DNA from: Siphonodentalium dalli
Taxonomy: Eukaryota > Mollusca > Scaphopoda > Gadilida > Siphonodentaliidae
Direction: 5' to 3'
NCBI GenBank assembly: GCA_032622095.1
Contig: CP136068.1
Span: forward strand, 114,376,509 to 114,440,508
Length of the DNA: 64,000 bases
The notes under the pieces are model-generated. The model worked only from the letters and a program-made list of their open reading frames with translations. It had not been told where the DNA came from and ran no database searches. The number at the start of each line of letters is the position of its first letter. Within the stretch, counting starts at the first letter, position 1. Positions 21,146 to 33,162 of the stretch are shown one piece after another. A program made the position numbers and the translations under genes.

Positions 21146-21214
21146 GCCAATGCATTCTCTTATATATGCGAGTCGACCATAGGTCGCCTCGCATATATAA
21201 GAGAATGCATTGGC
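21146..21214. repeat. Solo CCAATGCATTCTC palindromic core
   Basis: A complete 69-base palindrome GCCAATGCATTCTCTTATAT...GCATTGGC around TCGACCATAGGTCGC, without the TTAA MITE ends. A half copy follows at about 21432-21458, directly against the LTR element. Confidence 0.85.
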
Positions 21215-21460
21215 CTAACAATGGTTTATCATTTTTTTTAAATAAATGTTTCTTACAATTTTTAGGACATAAACTAAAAAAACAGCCATTTCCCTGCAGG
21301 GAGCCCCACACATATATAGGAGCATATAGAAGAGTGTCGTCTGCTCATGTTTGTCTGGGGCTCTGTATGGGTGAAATTATAAAATTGTTAAAGAATACAA
21401 GAAAACATTATTATAATTGTAAAAAATTGTTAGGCCAATTCATTCTCATATATGCGAGTG

Positions 21461-21749
21461 TAGAGTAATGCACCCATATCCCTTATCCCTTATCTTATTC
21501 AAGGGACGTGATGGTATATACTAAACATATATATCTTAACCTATGGGGGAGACTCGGAGATGCCACGACCTATGAGTTATGCAATACTAGCCACAAAGGA
21601 AAGAAGGTCTTATGTAACAACTGCAGTTCACCCATCGGTCGGGACAGACAAAGGAAGATCCTAATGACTGCTATAAGTCATTAGCGTATATATAAACCAA
21701 ACATTAATCTACTCTTTAATTAGTTCTGGCTCTTCAGACATATATGACA
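21461..21749 (+). repeat. Left LTR
   Basis: It begins GTAGAGTAATGCAC after a TG and ends CAGACATATATGACA. It is nearly identical to 28121-28458 but lacks about 48 bases present there (around 28217-28264). The left flank is a half palindromic core; the right flank of the element does not continue that core. Confidence 0.8.
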
Positions 21750-21952
21750 GATGCCAAACCCTGGATCGCTAATTAATAAGCGACGCCTTCATTTCATGGC
21801 ATCCGAGATGATTCACCATATTATGTATTGTTACCTACACTTGCTGATTACCACATGATGTTAGAGATGAATAAAATTTATACAGAGAACAGACAAGAAT
21901 TTTCACAACACACGGTCGGACCTCCAGAGAGCTTGGATCGCCATCTCTCAGG

Positions 21953-22574
21953 ATGAACTCGCCACCGCTAATTCCAATTAGTGTCACTACTATGCTGGAC
22001 GCCATGCATGTCACGCCTTGTCTGAGTTGGTCACTTCATGCTCACAGAGGCGGATACCAGCTGATTCTGAATTTCCAGACAAGCCCGGCAAAGCCCTTTT
22101 CAGGGCTCCCTACCGGGAGTGGACCGGACAATACCAAATCAGCAGGGAAACCTCGACAGAAGACGAAGAAAAAGAAGAAGAAAACACCATCTAGAAAAAA
22201 GAGAGATGCCGAGAGACTAGCCGCGTGGAAAGAGAAGAAGGCGAGGGATGTTACACCAGCCAGCTCCTCCCATGCAGTCGAGATCCCGGCCCAGTCTGTC
22301 CAGGAGATGGAATCACCACCACCATCGCCTCCACGGCCAGACGCGGACACCTCCGACTTCATCCCGAAGACTCTGGAATACATCGAGCCGGAGCCTGCCA
22401 ATCATATATCACCGGTAACCGAACAAGAAACAGATGCCACCCGCCTATGGAGAGAAAACTACATAAAAGAATCAACTAAATATCTCGCCAGAGTAGACGA
22501 ATCAATTAAGAAATCAGAAGAGCATAGAAGAAAAATAGCGTCAATCGTAGAAACAGAACCACCAAAAAATTTCT
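21953..22574 (+). pseudogene. Gag-like lysine/proline-rich reading frame (interrupted)
   Basis: About 207 residues from ATG at 21953 before the frame runs into an inserted repeat at about 22576. It has a low-complexity start, then a strongly basic patch (KKKKKKTPSRKKRDAER at about residues 70-90), a Ser/Pro-rich linker (PPPSPPRP) and a charged, helix-prone tail. Basic patches of this kind occur in N-terminal or nucleic-acid-binding parts of retroelement Gag proteins. The last residues of the open frame (to 22621) come from the insertion. The GC-richer codon use differs from the surrounding AT-rich DNA, in keeping with foreign coding sequence. Assignment rests on composition and on position between the LTRs. 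Confidence 0.5.
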
Positions 22575-22576
22575 TT

Positions 22577-23316
22577 TTTGTATATAAGATGGTGTATGTA
22601 CATCCAACCGAAAGCCATTGACTGGAGGTAGTGTATGTACCAATTTCTTATCCCAACATCAGAGGTATCAATTTCACACCACATATGTGGCATATATCGT
22701 CACGTGACCCAACCAACTTATGTTAGCTGGACAAGACTGGGCACTAAAGCCATTGGACACGCCTTAAAGCGTGATTGACGCTGAACTACCACGTGCTGGC
22801 TATATACTATCCACAACTCAAAATATCGGAAATTTTATCTTATAGTGACCAGGCACTCTTCCGAGCGGCATTGTATGCATACAGTTTAAAACCATCCAAC
22901 CTACCACAAACGGGGCAAAGACGAACTTGGAATCCTATGAATTCCTGATATACAGAATGATTGCACGATACGTGCAAATCCAACATACCACAAACGTGGC
23001 AAAGACTAATATGGAATCCTATGCATTCCGAAGATATACAGACTGATTGCATGAAATTTGCAAATCCAACAATTCCACACGACGTGGCACAAACTATATA
23101 CACATGGAATACATGTTAACAGACATATAAAATGTCGACTTATCTAATTAAATCGCCTGTCCCTGATGAGTAGTCGGCGAATAAAAATAGACACGAAACA
23201 CTAGCTTATAGTGACTATCCAAATTCATAGCATATAGTGTCGGGCACCATGGTACATACGCTACCTCCAGTCAATGGCTTTCGGTTGGATGTACATACAC
23301 CATCTTATATACAAAA
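22577..23316. mobile_element. 740-bp element with ~65-bp inverted ends, copy 1
   Basis: The left end TTTTGTATATAAGATGGTGT through GGTAGTGTATGTACC is matched in inverse at the right end (GGTACATACGCTACC to CTTATATACAAAA). The element interrupts the Gag-like frame. Inside, three direct sub-repeats of about 80 bases (CCAACATACCACAAACGTGG type) give a minus-strand 87-residue frame with spaced CxxCG motifs (22840-23103). Confidence 0.75.
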
Positions 23317-24518
23317 TTGACATTCCTCGGTGATAGTAATCCTGTTGAATAACTGGTTTAATTAACAGGTATCCTGTCTGCTTAGACTGTGTGGCTGTGT
23401 TTTGTGGTGATCCGAATATGCTTGGATAAGTAACTAAACAATTCATGATATAATGCTATATTATAGCTATACTATACTTATACAAATATCCCTAAATGGG
23501 CACACTACAATTGTGTATATACCACCACGAGTATACGCTCTGGTCATAAACTAATAATGCTGTATTATTCTTATAGCTAACGATACACATTAGATATACA
23601 CATGACATTTCAAGGACCCGCTTATCAACGGATTTGCGCCAGCCTTGGTGTTAGGATTGACTAATTGAATAAACTATACCGAAACGGTAGTTTCCAGTAA
23701 CAATGCTATATCATTGATATAGCTATACATATAAAATACCCCACTGAACGGGCGCACTACAATTGTGCATATGACACTACGAGTAAAATGCTCGGGTCAC
23801 AAACTAACAATGGTATATTATAGCTAATGATACACGCTAAATATACAGCTATATTATCACTAGAGCTATACGCATTAATATCCCAAATTAATGGGTGCAC
23901 CTAGATGTGCAGATGATCGATGATGTCTGGACAATACTCATGAATTAATTCTCATCCATTAGCAATGCATGTGCTATTTAGAACCCACTTTTACCTATAA
24001 AGAATGATAAGTTCGTAATTGGTATCATGTTCTGGCATGCCAGCAAGAACATATGGCCCACTAGTTCATTTGGACAATCCAATTTGATTCTATGCTCTAT
24101 CTTGACTGGATTTGCACACATGCTGGGCCTACTGGCATTTACCATTATTTCAACCCATATCTTTGGGATGAGTGGTAGATGTTACGCTCTTTCGCTAACA
24201 TGGAATTAACATACAGATTGCATATAATATGCAAATTTAAACTGAATCCGATGTATTCCACCAAGAATATGACATATATATTGCATGTAATATGCAGACT
24301 GCATAAAATATGCAACCCGAAGAAGTCACATAAAACCTAAATAAATGTTTTGGCATTATTTAAACTTCGCCAAACTTCGAAATCCAAAACCTTGGACATA
24401 GGCTAGACTGAAAACATATGTGCCAATTAAATGGTATCAATTCATTCTTGACGCTACAGTCAGAAATATGTCAGACGAAGATTAACGGCGAGTCAAATAC
24501 GACAACAAAGAAGTGATT
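23317..24518. other. Spacer between the two nested repeats
   Basis: It holds two to three diverged direct repeats (about 23485-23900) with ACTACAATTGTG, ATACGCTCTGGTCA/ATGCTCGGGTCA and TATAGCTAA-GATACAC blocks. No coding frame of note was seen; the frame at 24027-24209 is unsupported. Confidence 0.5.
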
Positions 24519-25194
24519 AATTTCTTATCCCAACATCAGAGGTATCAATTTCACACCACATATGTGGCATATATCGTCACGTGACCCAACCAACTTATGT
24601 TAGCTGGACAAGACTGGGCACTAAAGCCATTGGACACGCCTTAAAGCGAGATTGACGGCTGAACTGCCACGTGCTGGCTATATACTATCCACAACTCAAA
24701 ATATCGGAAATTTTATCTTATAGTGACCAGGCACTCTTCAGAGCGGCATTGTATGCGGACAGTTTAAAACCATCCAACCTACCACAAACGGGGCAAAGAC
24801 GAATATGGTATCCTATGAATTCCTGATATACAGAATGATTGCACAATACATGCAAATCCAACATACCACAAACGTGGCAAAGACTAATATGGAATCCTAT
24901 GCATTCCGAAGATATACAGACTGATTGCATGAAATTTGCAAATCCAACAAATCCACACGACGTGGCACAAACTATATACACATGGAATACATGTTAACAG
25001 ACATATAAAATGTCGACTTATCTAATTAAATCGCCTGTCCCTGATGAGTATTCGGCGAATAAAAATAGACACGAAACACTAGCTTATAGTGACTATCCAA
25101 ATTCATAGCATATAGTGTCGGGCACCATGGTACATACGCTACCTCCAGTCAATGGCTTTCGGTTGGATGTACATACACCATCTTATATACAAAA
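24519..25194. mobile_element. Same element, copy 2, left end missing
   Basis: Nearly identical to 22650-23316 from AATTTCTTATCCCAACATCA to the right inverted end, but the first ~70 bases (left inverted end) are absent. The matching minus-strand frame is at 24718-24981. Several differences between the two frames change amino acids, which argues against selection on a protein. Confidence 0.75.
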
Positions 25195-25557
25195 TAAAAA
25201 CAAGAAAAGAAAAAAGCTAAAAGCAACCAGCAAAAGCTAAACGACTACACCTCACTTTGCCTCCAGTCAGCGTCCGCATCAACAGCCACAAGTCTCATCA
25301 CCAGCCAGTGTTTTGACAACTGCCATTCTCAACAAAACAATACAAGAAAGGGTGAAGGGAATTGCATAATGCGTTCCGACCATCCTACCCGGCCTGCGGC
25401 CGGAAACTACCCAACAACAGAGAACAGTCATATTCCTTCACATAGATGAAATGGTACCGTGATGCAGTTCTGCTGAGCACGACACAACGAAGTCCTAACG
25501 AAAGAGCCAAAACAAAGAGCAACATTTATAAAACTGCCTACCGGAGATCACAAGAAT

Positions 25558-25735
25558 GCAGCCAAAAGAAGAGAAACTTATAAATTGCTACAGAAGATCG
25601 CAGCCAAAACAAAGAGAAACTTTATAAATTGCTATAGAAGCTCGCAGCCAAAACAAAGATAAACTTTATAAATTACTACAGAAGATCGCAGCCAAAACAA
25701 AGAGAAACTTTATAAATTGCTTATTGAAGACCAGA
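25558..25735 (+). repeat. ~44-bp tandem repeat, four copies
   Basis: Copies begin at 25558, 25600, 25644 and 25688 with GCAGCCAAAACAAAGAGAAA and continue CTTTATAAATTGCTACAGAA. A degenerate fifth copy precedes them at about 25504. The repeat leads straight into the basic start of the next frame. Confidence 0.85.
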
Positions 25736-26823
25736 AGAGACAGAAGAGAAAGAAGAAGAAAAAGAAGAAAGACGCCAGACGACATAAACATTTCCAGCAT
25801 AATCCAAAGACAAGAACAAATAGACAATTTGCACTTGACAGTTGTGACAGTCAGTTTATTCATTGGATTTGGTGAGTCAAACTTTTTAATTTTTGCCAGA
25901 TGTGCGTTTTCACACCTTGTTAGAGGCTTGATAAGTATAAACACCCAATTCCAGCCTAAATTTTTCGCATGGTATGGCCTTGTCACCAAACAATTTTCAA
26001 ACCAAACAAATTTAATTAACTTTCATAGAACCACCGCCACCCGAATCCGTGGAATATTCTAATCAAGATAGATTATTTAATCGAACTTTCAATATGGAAC
26101 GAGAATGCCACCTACACGCGGCCAGTAATTCAAACATGCAAGACATAGATATACCAAATCCATCCTTTCAAATTCCGAGCGCGCAGGACACCCAGAATAC
26201 CCTCATCTCTCAATTAACGCGAGAAATAGGTCAATTTAACATGACAATGCGTGAGACTTCAGCCGCCACCCATTCACAGGCAACAGTATCTGCTATTATA
26301 GGTATGAATGCAATGGTTAGATCATTTGATGGTAAACCATCAGAATTTTCCAATTGGATGCACGAAATAGAAAAATATTCTTCGACACTTGGTGCAGAGG
26401 ATGAAACAATAATTAAAATAGCGGCCCAGACAAGTCGTTCATCAGTTTCCGAATTCGTGCAGCGATATATCAATGACAATACAGCACACTAACGGTTACA
26501 TGGCCTGATTTAAAAGCGCAGTTGCGATCTCGTTTCAGCGCAATCAGTGACGCACCACAGGCCTTGGCCATGTTGAGAACATTAAAACAAACACACCGGG
26601 AAACAATACCTATGTTCGCAGAGAGAATTCGATCACTAGCAAACACCGCCTTTATTGACGAAATAAATACACTCGCGGTACAAACACAACTGGTATCATT
26701 TTTCGCGGATGGCATACGTGATGACCACATAAAATATACCTTAATTAAAGATGACCCAACGTCGCTAGACCGGCCGGGTAAAATGCGGATCACTATATGG
26801 AACCTGTACAGAAGTGCAATCAA
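25724..26823 (+). pseudogene. Retrotransposon Gag-like region, frame-broken
   Basis: Three frames carry parts of one Gag-like sequence. 25724-26062 begins with a basic patch (RRERRRKRRKTPDD). 26049-26492 includes FDGKPSEFSNWMHEIEKY, and 26522-26830 begins RSRFSAI and includes MFAERIRSLANTAF. Order and wording match the capsid-type retrotrans_gag domain of metazoan LTR elements. The second and third frames are separated by a frameshift near 26490. The first and second could be joined across GTGAGT (about 25878) and TTTCATAG (about 26030), which would be in frame, but this is unproven. No zinc knuckle or Pol follows. Confidence 0.6.
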
Positions 26824-26830
26824 AGTCTGA

Positions 26831-28120
26831 TCAACTTTGATTCCATATAGATCAAATGAACTAGTATAGAGGCCAGGAAACGCATCTGAACATATACGCG
26901 TAACTTCTCTTCATATGAAATATATTATGATTCATTATACTCCCAAAGATAGCTTACTGGTTCAAGTTATCCAAATAATCACAATTATATACCGCTTGTA
27001 AAATATCTTAATCTCATGTGTCAAAATCGACCCACGCTACACCGACAAATACAATTGTCACATGGCGGGGTATAACAATAAAATAGGCCGAATGATAGCC
27101 TACATTAAGGGACAAGTGGATATATCTCAGTATATAACTTTAATTGTGATGTAGCAATGCCAAGCATCAATGATGACCGAACCAATCGATATTGTAACCC
27201 GACACACGCGATGTATACCTTCAAACACAAGTACTCAGTTGATATCGTACTCCAGTACAAATCATACGACACATTATGTGAAAAACATATTTATTTCTCA
27301 ACCACAAATCAATATCATATGAATGCAAATGGCAGCCCATGTTTGAAGCAATCGCACGAATCCCAATATTTTTATACACAAAGCACGACTACCAACAGAG
27401 CCTACACCCTCCCTCAATTTGTAAACCAATTGAGTCCCACCCGAATCATTTCAATGATGAAACAGTTCTCCCGATTTTTTTATTATCATGATAATTTTAA
27501 TCATTATTATCCAACTCCATTTCCAAGTCATTACAACCGAATGCCTCCAAAAATACAAGCTTTGCAAACGCATATCTTATCGCAATAATGAAACAGTTTG
27601 TCCACAATCCAGACAGCTACAAAATGCTCGACGTCACGACGTCACAAGAGAACGCTCACATCAAGGAAAAGACCTTACCAAGACGATGTATCTCCATTCC
27701 GATGAAACGACGAAAGTCACATCACCCAAACCTCGTGACACAGGAGCCGGAAGTGGACATTAGCGCCAAATAAATCGAGCACATCCATTAACTTTTGAAC
27801 GAAGTATCGTTCACCCACTTATTGTTCAACATAATTATGATTGCATTACATGTATTCCAATTTCATTTATATTGATACCCTTTATATTATCACACTCATG
27901 TTACCGCATCATGCCAACTCTCTTCATAATGCAAATGGCTTCAACATGTACATAGATATATATATATATATATTCAATTTTTGCTGATGACCACACGTCG
28001 CAACTTATATGCACAAGCAACCCTTCAATCAACTCAACTCATTGTCCTAGCATACCGAAGTATCCAACCCTTAGATTTTAATACCAGTAGTCAAAATCTG
28101 AAAATAAGGGGGAACCTACG
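26831..28120 (+). other. 3' internal region of the LTR element
   Basis: AT-rich, with two overlapping plus-strand frames (27157-27588 and 27588-27773) that I do not recognise; the first is rich in Asn, Tyr and His. A short (TA)n lies near 27957-27974. A polypurine tract closes the region at 28101-28114. Confidence 0.4.
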
Positions 28121-28458
28121 TAGAGTAATGCACACCTATCCTTTATCCCTTATCTTATTCAAGGGACGTGATGGTACATACTAAACATATATATCTTAAC
28201 CTGTGGGGGAGACAGAATATAATCGAACTATAGTGACCCCAACCAAATTGCCAAGGTCATACTCGGAGAGGCCGCGACCTATGGGTTATGCAATACTAGC
28301 CACAAAGGAAAGAAGGTCTTATGTAACAACTGCAGTTCACCCATCGGTCGGGACAGACAAAGGAAGATCATAATGACTGCTATAAGTCATTAGCGTACAT
28401 ATAAACCAAACATTAATCTACTCTTTAATTAGTTCTGGCTCTTCAGACATATATGACA
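28121..28458 (+). repeat. Right LTR
   Basis: A direct copy of 21461-21749 with about 48 extra bases around AATCGAACTATAGTGACC. It ends with the same CAGACATATATGACA. The sequence beyond 28458 does not repeat the left flank. Confidence 0.8.
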
Positions 28459-28755
28459 TTTTTGGATAACACTCCAAACTCAGTTGAACAATGCATCTAT
28501 ATATTTAATTTTACTCTGATGTTGGTAGTTTATACACTATAGTGATTTGTACAAAACGAACAGTTTCTTATGTTTTATTGAGGTTTAAAATCATGAGTTG
28601 GTGAACTCGTTTGTTTACATTATGAATCTTGGATTTCTCAGCTACCGGTATTTAACAAGGCCTAATTTATACACGGAATTGCAATTAGGGTCCATTCTTT
28701 CGACGAACCCTTTCTTATTGAGTATAATCTGCTTATATATTTTAAAACTGCTGTT

Positions 28756-28765
28756 TGTATGTGTG

Positions 28766-28805
<40 letters not shown>

Positions 28806-28848
28806 TATATATATATGTATGTATGTATGTGTGTATGTATGTATGTGT
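28756..28848. repeat. (TA)n/(GTAT)n microsatellite
   Basis: TA dinucleotides flanked by GTAT tetranucleotides. Frames of alternating Tyr/Ile on both strands are low-complexity shadows. Confidence 0.9.
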
Positions 28849-29060
28849 TATAGACTCGAAAACTGCTAGACCGATCCGACTCAAATTTGGTATGTAGGCC
28901 TACTTTGGTCCAGGAACAATATGTGGGAGGGGGGTCCAATTTCACATGGGACCATGTCCTTGACCTTGACATCCTCGCTCATATACGCATGTTTCTGGAC
29001 CGATCGGACAATAGTTGTTTTCTTTCTCCTGATAATTTCTGCCCAGACGGAGGCGATCAC
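28849..29060 (-). repeat. Dispersed repeat shared with 44180-44430
   Basis: The reverse complement contains GATCGGTCCAGAAACATGCG, TATATGAGCGAGG, GTCAAGGTCAAGGACA and ACCAAATTTGAGTCGGATCG. The same blocks occur in the same order on the plus strand at 44180-44430. No coding sequence was recognised. Confidence 0.75.
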
Positions 29061-29372
29061 AAAGTTAATATTATGTTTTCATAGCCCGTATGTGTTACGC
29101 TAACTCCTGTTCGGTCAACTGCCAAGTGGGTCACCCGTTTCATACCCAAATAACACACAGGTCGTAACACGAACATGGCGTCACAAATTGTTAGCCTTCT
29201 GACATAGTCGCTAAAAGGGGTTAGCAGAATAATTGGGCGTATTTTCCAAAGTTCAGCCGAATTACAGATGGAGCCAGTTATTTATATTGATCACATTATC
29301 GTTGCTAAGTGCTTGGAAATTTTAAATTGGGATGACGTGATGTGCTGCTTGATATTCGCATTTATATAATAC

Positions 29373-29797
29373 AAGCAGGGTTACCCGGCGTTGCCCAGGT
29401 TAAAGTGATATGAAACCCTCTGCATATTGCGGATATATGATGGGAATAGAGGATACTCTTCTTCAAAGCATTACACATATTCTCATAAATTATATATCCA
29501 AATAGCATCACAAACATGATTCTTACACACGGACTATAAGTAGTAGCTCGCCTTGTCGGATCGTAGAGATTGTCATTTTGTTTATTGCAATTAATTCGTC
29601 CCACCAAAAAAGAACTATTTATTTATTTGCAACGGCGTATACTTCAGAAGTTATAACATGAACATCATAACACATTAGTTCGCAAAAAATAAAAGACGAC
29701 AATTGGCTTTTCCATAGAGATGAATCAATCAATCGAGTGGGTTTGACTTAGATTTTGAGGACATCTGGTTATCAGATCTCCATAAGATACAGATGTC
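29373..29797 (+). repeat. 5' part of an interspersed repeat split by a TTAA insertion
   Basis: It begins GCAGGGTTACCCGGCGTTGC and shows the same succession of blocks as the left arm at 29943 on, ending ATACAGATGTC just before TTAA. The continuation of this copy is at 37702 on. Confidence 0.75.
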
Positions 29798-29942
29798 TTA
29801 ACCCTTTAGCCCGCAATCCGGCCGTATCCGGCCGCCTAGTAATCTGATAAACCGGCCGTATCCGGCCGCCCAGTCAGATTTCAACCCAAATATGTTATAA
29901 TTGTTCTTGGAAACAACTGTCATTTTTATTTATATCAATTAA

Positions 29943-31826
29943 CTAGCAGGGTTACCCGGCGTTGCCCAGGTTAATGTATGCTGTGGATATCTGTTGGGAA
30001 TAGAGAATGCTCTTGCTTAAAGTGTTATACGTTTTCTCATAAATTGTATATTCAAATAGCATCACAAAACATGATTATTACAGTCATGGGATATAAGTAG
30101 TGGCTCACCTTGACAATTGTCATTCTGTTTATCGCGATTAATCCGTTCCACCAATAATGAAGTATGTATTTATACATGAGACGTTATAATATGATACATG
30201 AACATCATAAACACATTAGTTCGATAAAAGATGATAATTGGGTTTTACATATTGAGATGTATCAATCAATCTAGTGGGTTGGACTAAGATATCGAGGACA
30301 CATGGCTATCATATCTCCATGAAGATACAGATGTTTCAAAGATATTTCCAGGTGCTCCTCTGTTCATGGTGCTATATATTGGCTAAATATTCTTAGTTTA
30401 AACGAAATGTTGCTGCGCACATATATCAGCTACATGTGCCAGGCACAGAGCGAGATTTTGAATTGTTTATGTCAGTCGATGAGTCTGTTCTAAAACCCTT
30501 GTCAAATGTCAGAATTGGTAGGATCCTGAAAAGTCTTGTGCTACTAACTGCATTTTCTTGTTTATCAGAAGAAACTATGTTAGACTGCACAATGTGACCA
30601 TTATTTTTGAACAGGCCTTCCATATCTCTTGACAAATTGTAACTTTTTGTGGAAACTGTATTGAATGGAACAGACTAAAATTTTTTATTATATATATGCA
30701 ATCCTCTGACGGTTCGAGGTCTCTCAGTTTGTATGAATATATGTATCTCTTCAATAGAATGATACATATACGTTTAATGCTTCTTCTATTTATCTCTTTT
30801 TGCTAGCTCATTGTGTGAATGCCTTAATTGCCATTCCCATATAAATATGACTGTTAAGAAGATATAATTGGTCAAGTGACTTATGTGGGTCACCATAATG
30901 TCGGGATTGTGAAATGTGAACGCCCAACTACTTAAAATGATATGGAGATGGCCTGATGACATAACTTATAAGTGGATATCGGCGAATAGCAATCTCATCA
31001 ATGATAGTGCATATCCGCTCGCCATCCGGGACGCAAACGATACCAAATGTGATTTAATTCATGGTATATCATTAGAGAAAAACGTGTATGAATTTGGTGG
31101 AATTTGGTTTATTAAATCAATTGTTGATGCAACGCTGACTCGAACAACGCCATATTGCGAAGGTGATTATGTATTCGTTTGGTGGAAATCAGCGACAAAA
31201 CTATTTCACAATATGTTTTAAATTTCCCCTCCCACCAACAGCGTCAGTTTGACAAGGGTTTTAGAACAGACTCATCGACTGACACAAACAACTCAAAAAG
31301 TCGCTCTGTACCTGGCACATGTAGCTGATATATGTGCGCAGCAACATTTCGTTTAAACTAAGAATATTTAGCCAATATATAGCACCATGAACAGAGGTGC
31401 ACCTGGAAATTTCTTTGAAACATCTGTATCTTCATGGAGATATGATAGCCAGGTGTCCTCGAGTCTTAGTCCAACCCACTAGATTGATTGATACATCTCA
31501 ATATGTAAAACCCAATTATCATCTTTTATCGAACTAATGTGTTTATGATGTTCATGTGTCATATCATAACGTCTAATGTATACGCAGTTGTAAATAAATA
31601 AATACTTCATTATTGGTGGAACGGATTAATCGCGATAAACAGAATGACAATTGACAAGGTGAGCCACTACTTATATTCCATGACTGTAATAATCATGTTT
31701 TGTGCTGCTATTTGAATATACAATTTATGAGAAAACGTATAACACTTTAAGCAAGAGCATTCTCTATTCCCAACAAATATCCACAGCATACATTAACCTG
31801 GGCAACGCCGGGTAACCCTGCTAGTA
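29943..31826. repeat. Foldback built from the GGGTTACCCGGCGTTGCCC repeat
   Basis: The left arm (29943-about 30525) and right arm (about 31245-31826) are inverted copies of the same interspersed repeat, from CTAGCAGGGTTACCCGGCGT to ACCCTTGTCAAATG. Only the left arm's repeat continues past that point into the ~720-base loop. The frame at 30916-31221 in the loop is not supported; parts of it match non-coding repeats near 38250. Confidence 0.85.
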
Positions 31827-32960
31827 TACTATATACACAAACATTTGTCTACCTGAAATGTGATGTTTGATGGTCCTTTTGTTGTTGTTTATGTAACTCA
31901 AACTCCCGTGGTCGGGGAAAAAAATAAATACATGGACGGTGCAATATATGAAAAGCTATCGCCATTTCTGGTGCAAATGCCTCATATATTTGAACAATAT
32001 TGTAATGTTATAGATAATTATGTGTTATAGGACTAATATTGATGTCCATATGGTCCTCTTTTTTATAATGTGTTTGTTTTGTTCGCGTTTTCAACCAGTG
32101 CACTCGCCAATGCGAAATCATCGCAAACCGAACCGTCGGTTACCAGGGACGCTACGATGCTTCCGTTCATATCAAAATTTAGAAGTCACAAAAATGCAAA
32201 TCAAGTTTTTTTAAATATATAATATGGGTCATTTAATTATATATAACTCAGTCCTTTGCATTTATGTGAACCTAATTTTAATAGAAGGGATTTGATATCA
32301 TCTTATATGAACTACGCCGAAGTTAAATAATCTATCTCCATTCGCAAACGTAATTCTCAGAATCTCTCCTTAAAATGACGTAAGTGAGCCCAATATATCG
32401 GTGTGCGTCGTGTGCGTCGCCAGCAAAAGGCCAAAATGAGATGGCCGCATTTGGGAAATTTCACTTTGCTTCCGGGTTTATGAAACAGGAGTTTTCAATA
32501 AATACGATAGATACGATGCCGTGATGTGGCATGATTGGTTTGGGCGGGTCAGTAAACAATTCCGCTTCTATTGATGTATAATATATATCCTACTTACCGT
32601 TGAGCGTGTTTTTTTTAAGCGAAAGTCAGTGTAAAAACCGGACTTTTTGACCCAGTTTAGCGCACACCATCTGTGCTCATAAGTAACATAACCGGAGATT
32701 TTCTTGACCAATTGTTTACAAGGGATACATCAAATTGAAGAGTAATAACATATCCGTCTAACTATATATGAGGCATTTATGTTACAAAAATTATTTTTGT
32801 GTATTTTAACCTGATTATGGACTTTGTAAAAATAATAAAAAATTATGCCAGGCCAAGTTGGATACCTTTCTATAGGATTATAAGTACTACTGGGGTGGGG
32901 TCAATTTTGTTCTGGGGACTTGTGATATGTACATGTCTATGTAACGGGGGTTTTAAGTGG
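31827..32960. other. Interior of the TTAA element, nothing recognised
   Basis: AT-rich with no repeat family or coding block that I can support. Confidence 0.4.
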
Positions 32961-33162
32961 TTAAAGTTATTTTGAAGATGGCGACTTCGGAGGAAACACC
33001 GCAATTTCGTCCTCGTCTAATGATATATGTGATGAGTTTGGCCGTATTGATTTGCCATTTGATTGTCCATACGGGGCCTACAATGATGAAAATTTTGAAT
33101 GTTCATATGTGTCCAGTGTTTCCACCGTTTCGTCGGTGTCTGACCAAGATTGAATTGGATTG
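32961..33162 (+). other. Possible coding remnant, acidic and serine-rich
   Basis: A plus-strand frame without ATG, open from a TAA near 32961 to TGA at about 33162. It reads DEFGRIDLPFDCPYGAYN and then ECSYVSSVSTVSSVSDQD. The composition is protein-like (acidic, Ser-rich, balanced), unlike the low-complexity frames around it. An ATG frame overlapping it (32957-33163) looks less natural. It could be a remnant of the element's own gene; the family is unknown. Confidence 0.3.

Larger units (their letters stand above)
21461..28458 (+). mobile_element. Degenerate LTR-type retroelement with nested repeats
   Basis: Long direct repeats of about 290 and 340 bases flank the region (21461-21749 and 28121-28458). 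A purine-rich tract AAAATAAGGGGGAA sits immediately before the right copy, as a polypurine tract should. The interior has a lysine-rich frame, then a retrotransposon Gag-like region, but no recognisable protease, reverse transcriptase or integrase. Two copies of a ~0.7-kb repeat are nested inside. No clear target duplication was found, and the primer-binding site is not recognisable. It looks non-autonomous or decayed. Confidence 0.7.

Noticed and set aside
23151-23215. Hammerhead-ribozyme-like CTGATGAG ... CGAAAC motif in the nested repeat (and again near 25041)
   Set aside because: A stem III (CACTA/TAGTG) and a bulged stem II can be drawn, but the base before the cleavage site is A where U is required, stem I does not pair, and the second copy breaks stem II further.
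30916-31221. 101-residue plus-strand frame in the loop of the 29.9-31.8 kb foldback
   Set aside because: Parts of it match non-coding repeat blocks near 38250 and no family features are seen.
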